Source: Woeseiaceae bacterium (GTDB lineage: Bacteria > Pseudomonadota > Gammaproteobacteria > Steroidobacterales > Woeseiaceae). From it: DNA of 5,572 nucleotides. The notes under the pieces were generated by a model. It did no database searches and was not told where the DNA came from. It saw only the letters and a program-made list of their open reading frames with translations. Both the position numbers and the translations under genes were made by a program. The stretch lies in the NCBI GenBank assembly GCA_013138675.1, contig WTCH01000378.1:1-5572 (forward strand). Reading direction: 5' to 3'. Below, piece after piece: positions 5,353-5,572 of the stretch (position 1 is its first letter; each line of letters starts with the position of its first letter).

Positions 5353-5572
5353 TAACTCGCTCCTTTCGAAATATTAAATTCACAGACTAACGGTAGGTGA
5401 TCCGAGAGTTTTACCTGTGGCACCTCAAACGCGGTAACTTCGATCCCTTCCTGGTAGAGGATGAAATCCAGTTCCTTTCTTGGGGATCGGCTCGGATACG
5501 TCGGAATGCCATCAGCATTGGCCGACGTCAGTCCGGCGGCACGCTTGAACAGGTAGATCTCGTTCTCGCCCC
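5352..5572 (-). CDS. Endonuclease/exonuclease/phosphatase (EEP) family protein, C-terminal part
   Basis: A partial gene whose 5' end lies beyond the right edge; the last 72 residues and stop TAG (complement of 5352-5354) are visible. The peptide contains IPTYPSRSPRKELDFILY (residues 22-39 of the visible part) and VKLSDHLPLVCEF (53-65). The PT[FY]PS...LD[FY]IL and SDHLP motifs are those of the DNase I-like EEP fold, where the last Asp-His pair is catalytic. The family includes exonuclease III-like nucleases, phosphodiesterases and lipid or sugar phosphatases, and substrate cannot be assigned from this end. Membership in the family is secure from the SDH motif. It is the upstream partner of the fad gene in a likely two-gene unit. 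Confidence 0.88.
   Translation of the reverse strand, partial: GENEIYLFKRAAGLTSANADGIPTYPSRSPRKELDFILYQEGIEVTAFEVPQVKLSDHLPLVCEFNISKGAS
5360..5366 (-). promoter_or_regulatory. Strong Shine-Dalgarno setting the GTG start of the fad gene
   Basis: The - strand reads AAAGGAG here, seven bases before the GTG at 5352. No ATG exists nearby in the frame, so this site decides the start. It lies within the last codons of the upstream EEP gene, and the TAGTG junction suggests translational coupling. Confidence 0.8.

Overview
The window looks like a chromosomal segment from a gammaproteobacterium. The + strand carries the end of mltG, then tmk, holB and a PilZ protein of the Pseudomonas type IV pilus kind. 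That gene order is what is known from Pseudomonas and relatives. The PilZ sequence, including its GAL..D.PTHTM tail, is very close to the pseudomonad protein as I remember it. Codon use looks even and moderately GC-rich across all genes, and I see no mobile element, tRNA, rRNA or CRISPR array. No species can be named from this sequence; an environmental gammaproteobacterium is my inference.

Layout: (1) 2-2048, + strand operon: mltG 3' end, tmk (ATGA overlap), holB (26-bp AT-rich gap, TTG start), pilZ (6-bp gap). (2) 2049-2119, convergent intergenic region filled by about 2.8 copies of a 25-bp tandem repeat. Each copy contains a small hairpin, and the last copy runs into the stop codon of the opposing gene. 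(3) 2114-3154, - strand gene for a soluble protein with two cyclic-nucleotide-binding domains and a C-terminal rhodanese domain. (4) 3155-3333, its upstream region, with an imperfect 30-bp direct duplication, a third weaker copy and a perfect 7-7-7 dyad. (5) 3334-5352, - strand gene for a bifunctional FadB/FadJ-type fatty acid oxidation protein. It starts with GTG, which overlaps by one base the stop of (6) the 3' end of an endonuclease/exonuclease/phosphatase (EEP) family gene entering from the right edge.

How the genes work together: the + operon combines envelope peptidoglycan processing (MltG), dTTP supply (Tmk), the clamp loader (HolB) and pilus assembly (PilZ). It is a conserved housekeeping cluster without one common pathway. 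The - strand holds beta-oxidation (FadB/FadJ-like) coupled to an EEP hydrolase. Downstream of these, with its own upstream region, is a ligand-sensing sulfurtransferase-like protein.

I did not find a clearly new system. The best second looks are the cNMP-cNMP-rhodanese protein with its structured upstream region, the hairpin tandem array between the convergent genes, and a clamp-loader delta' subunit that lacks the usual zinc-binding cysteines.
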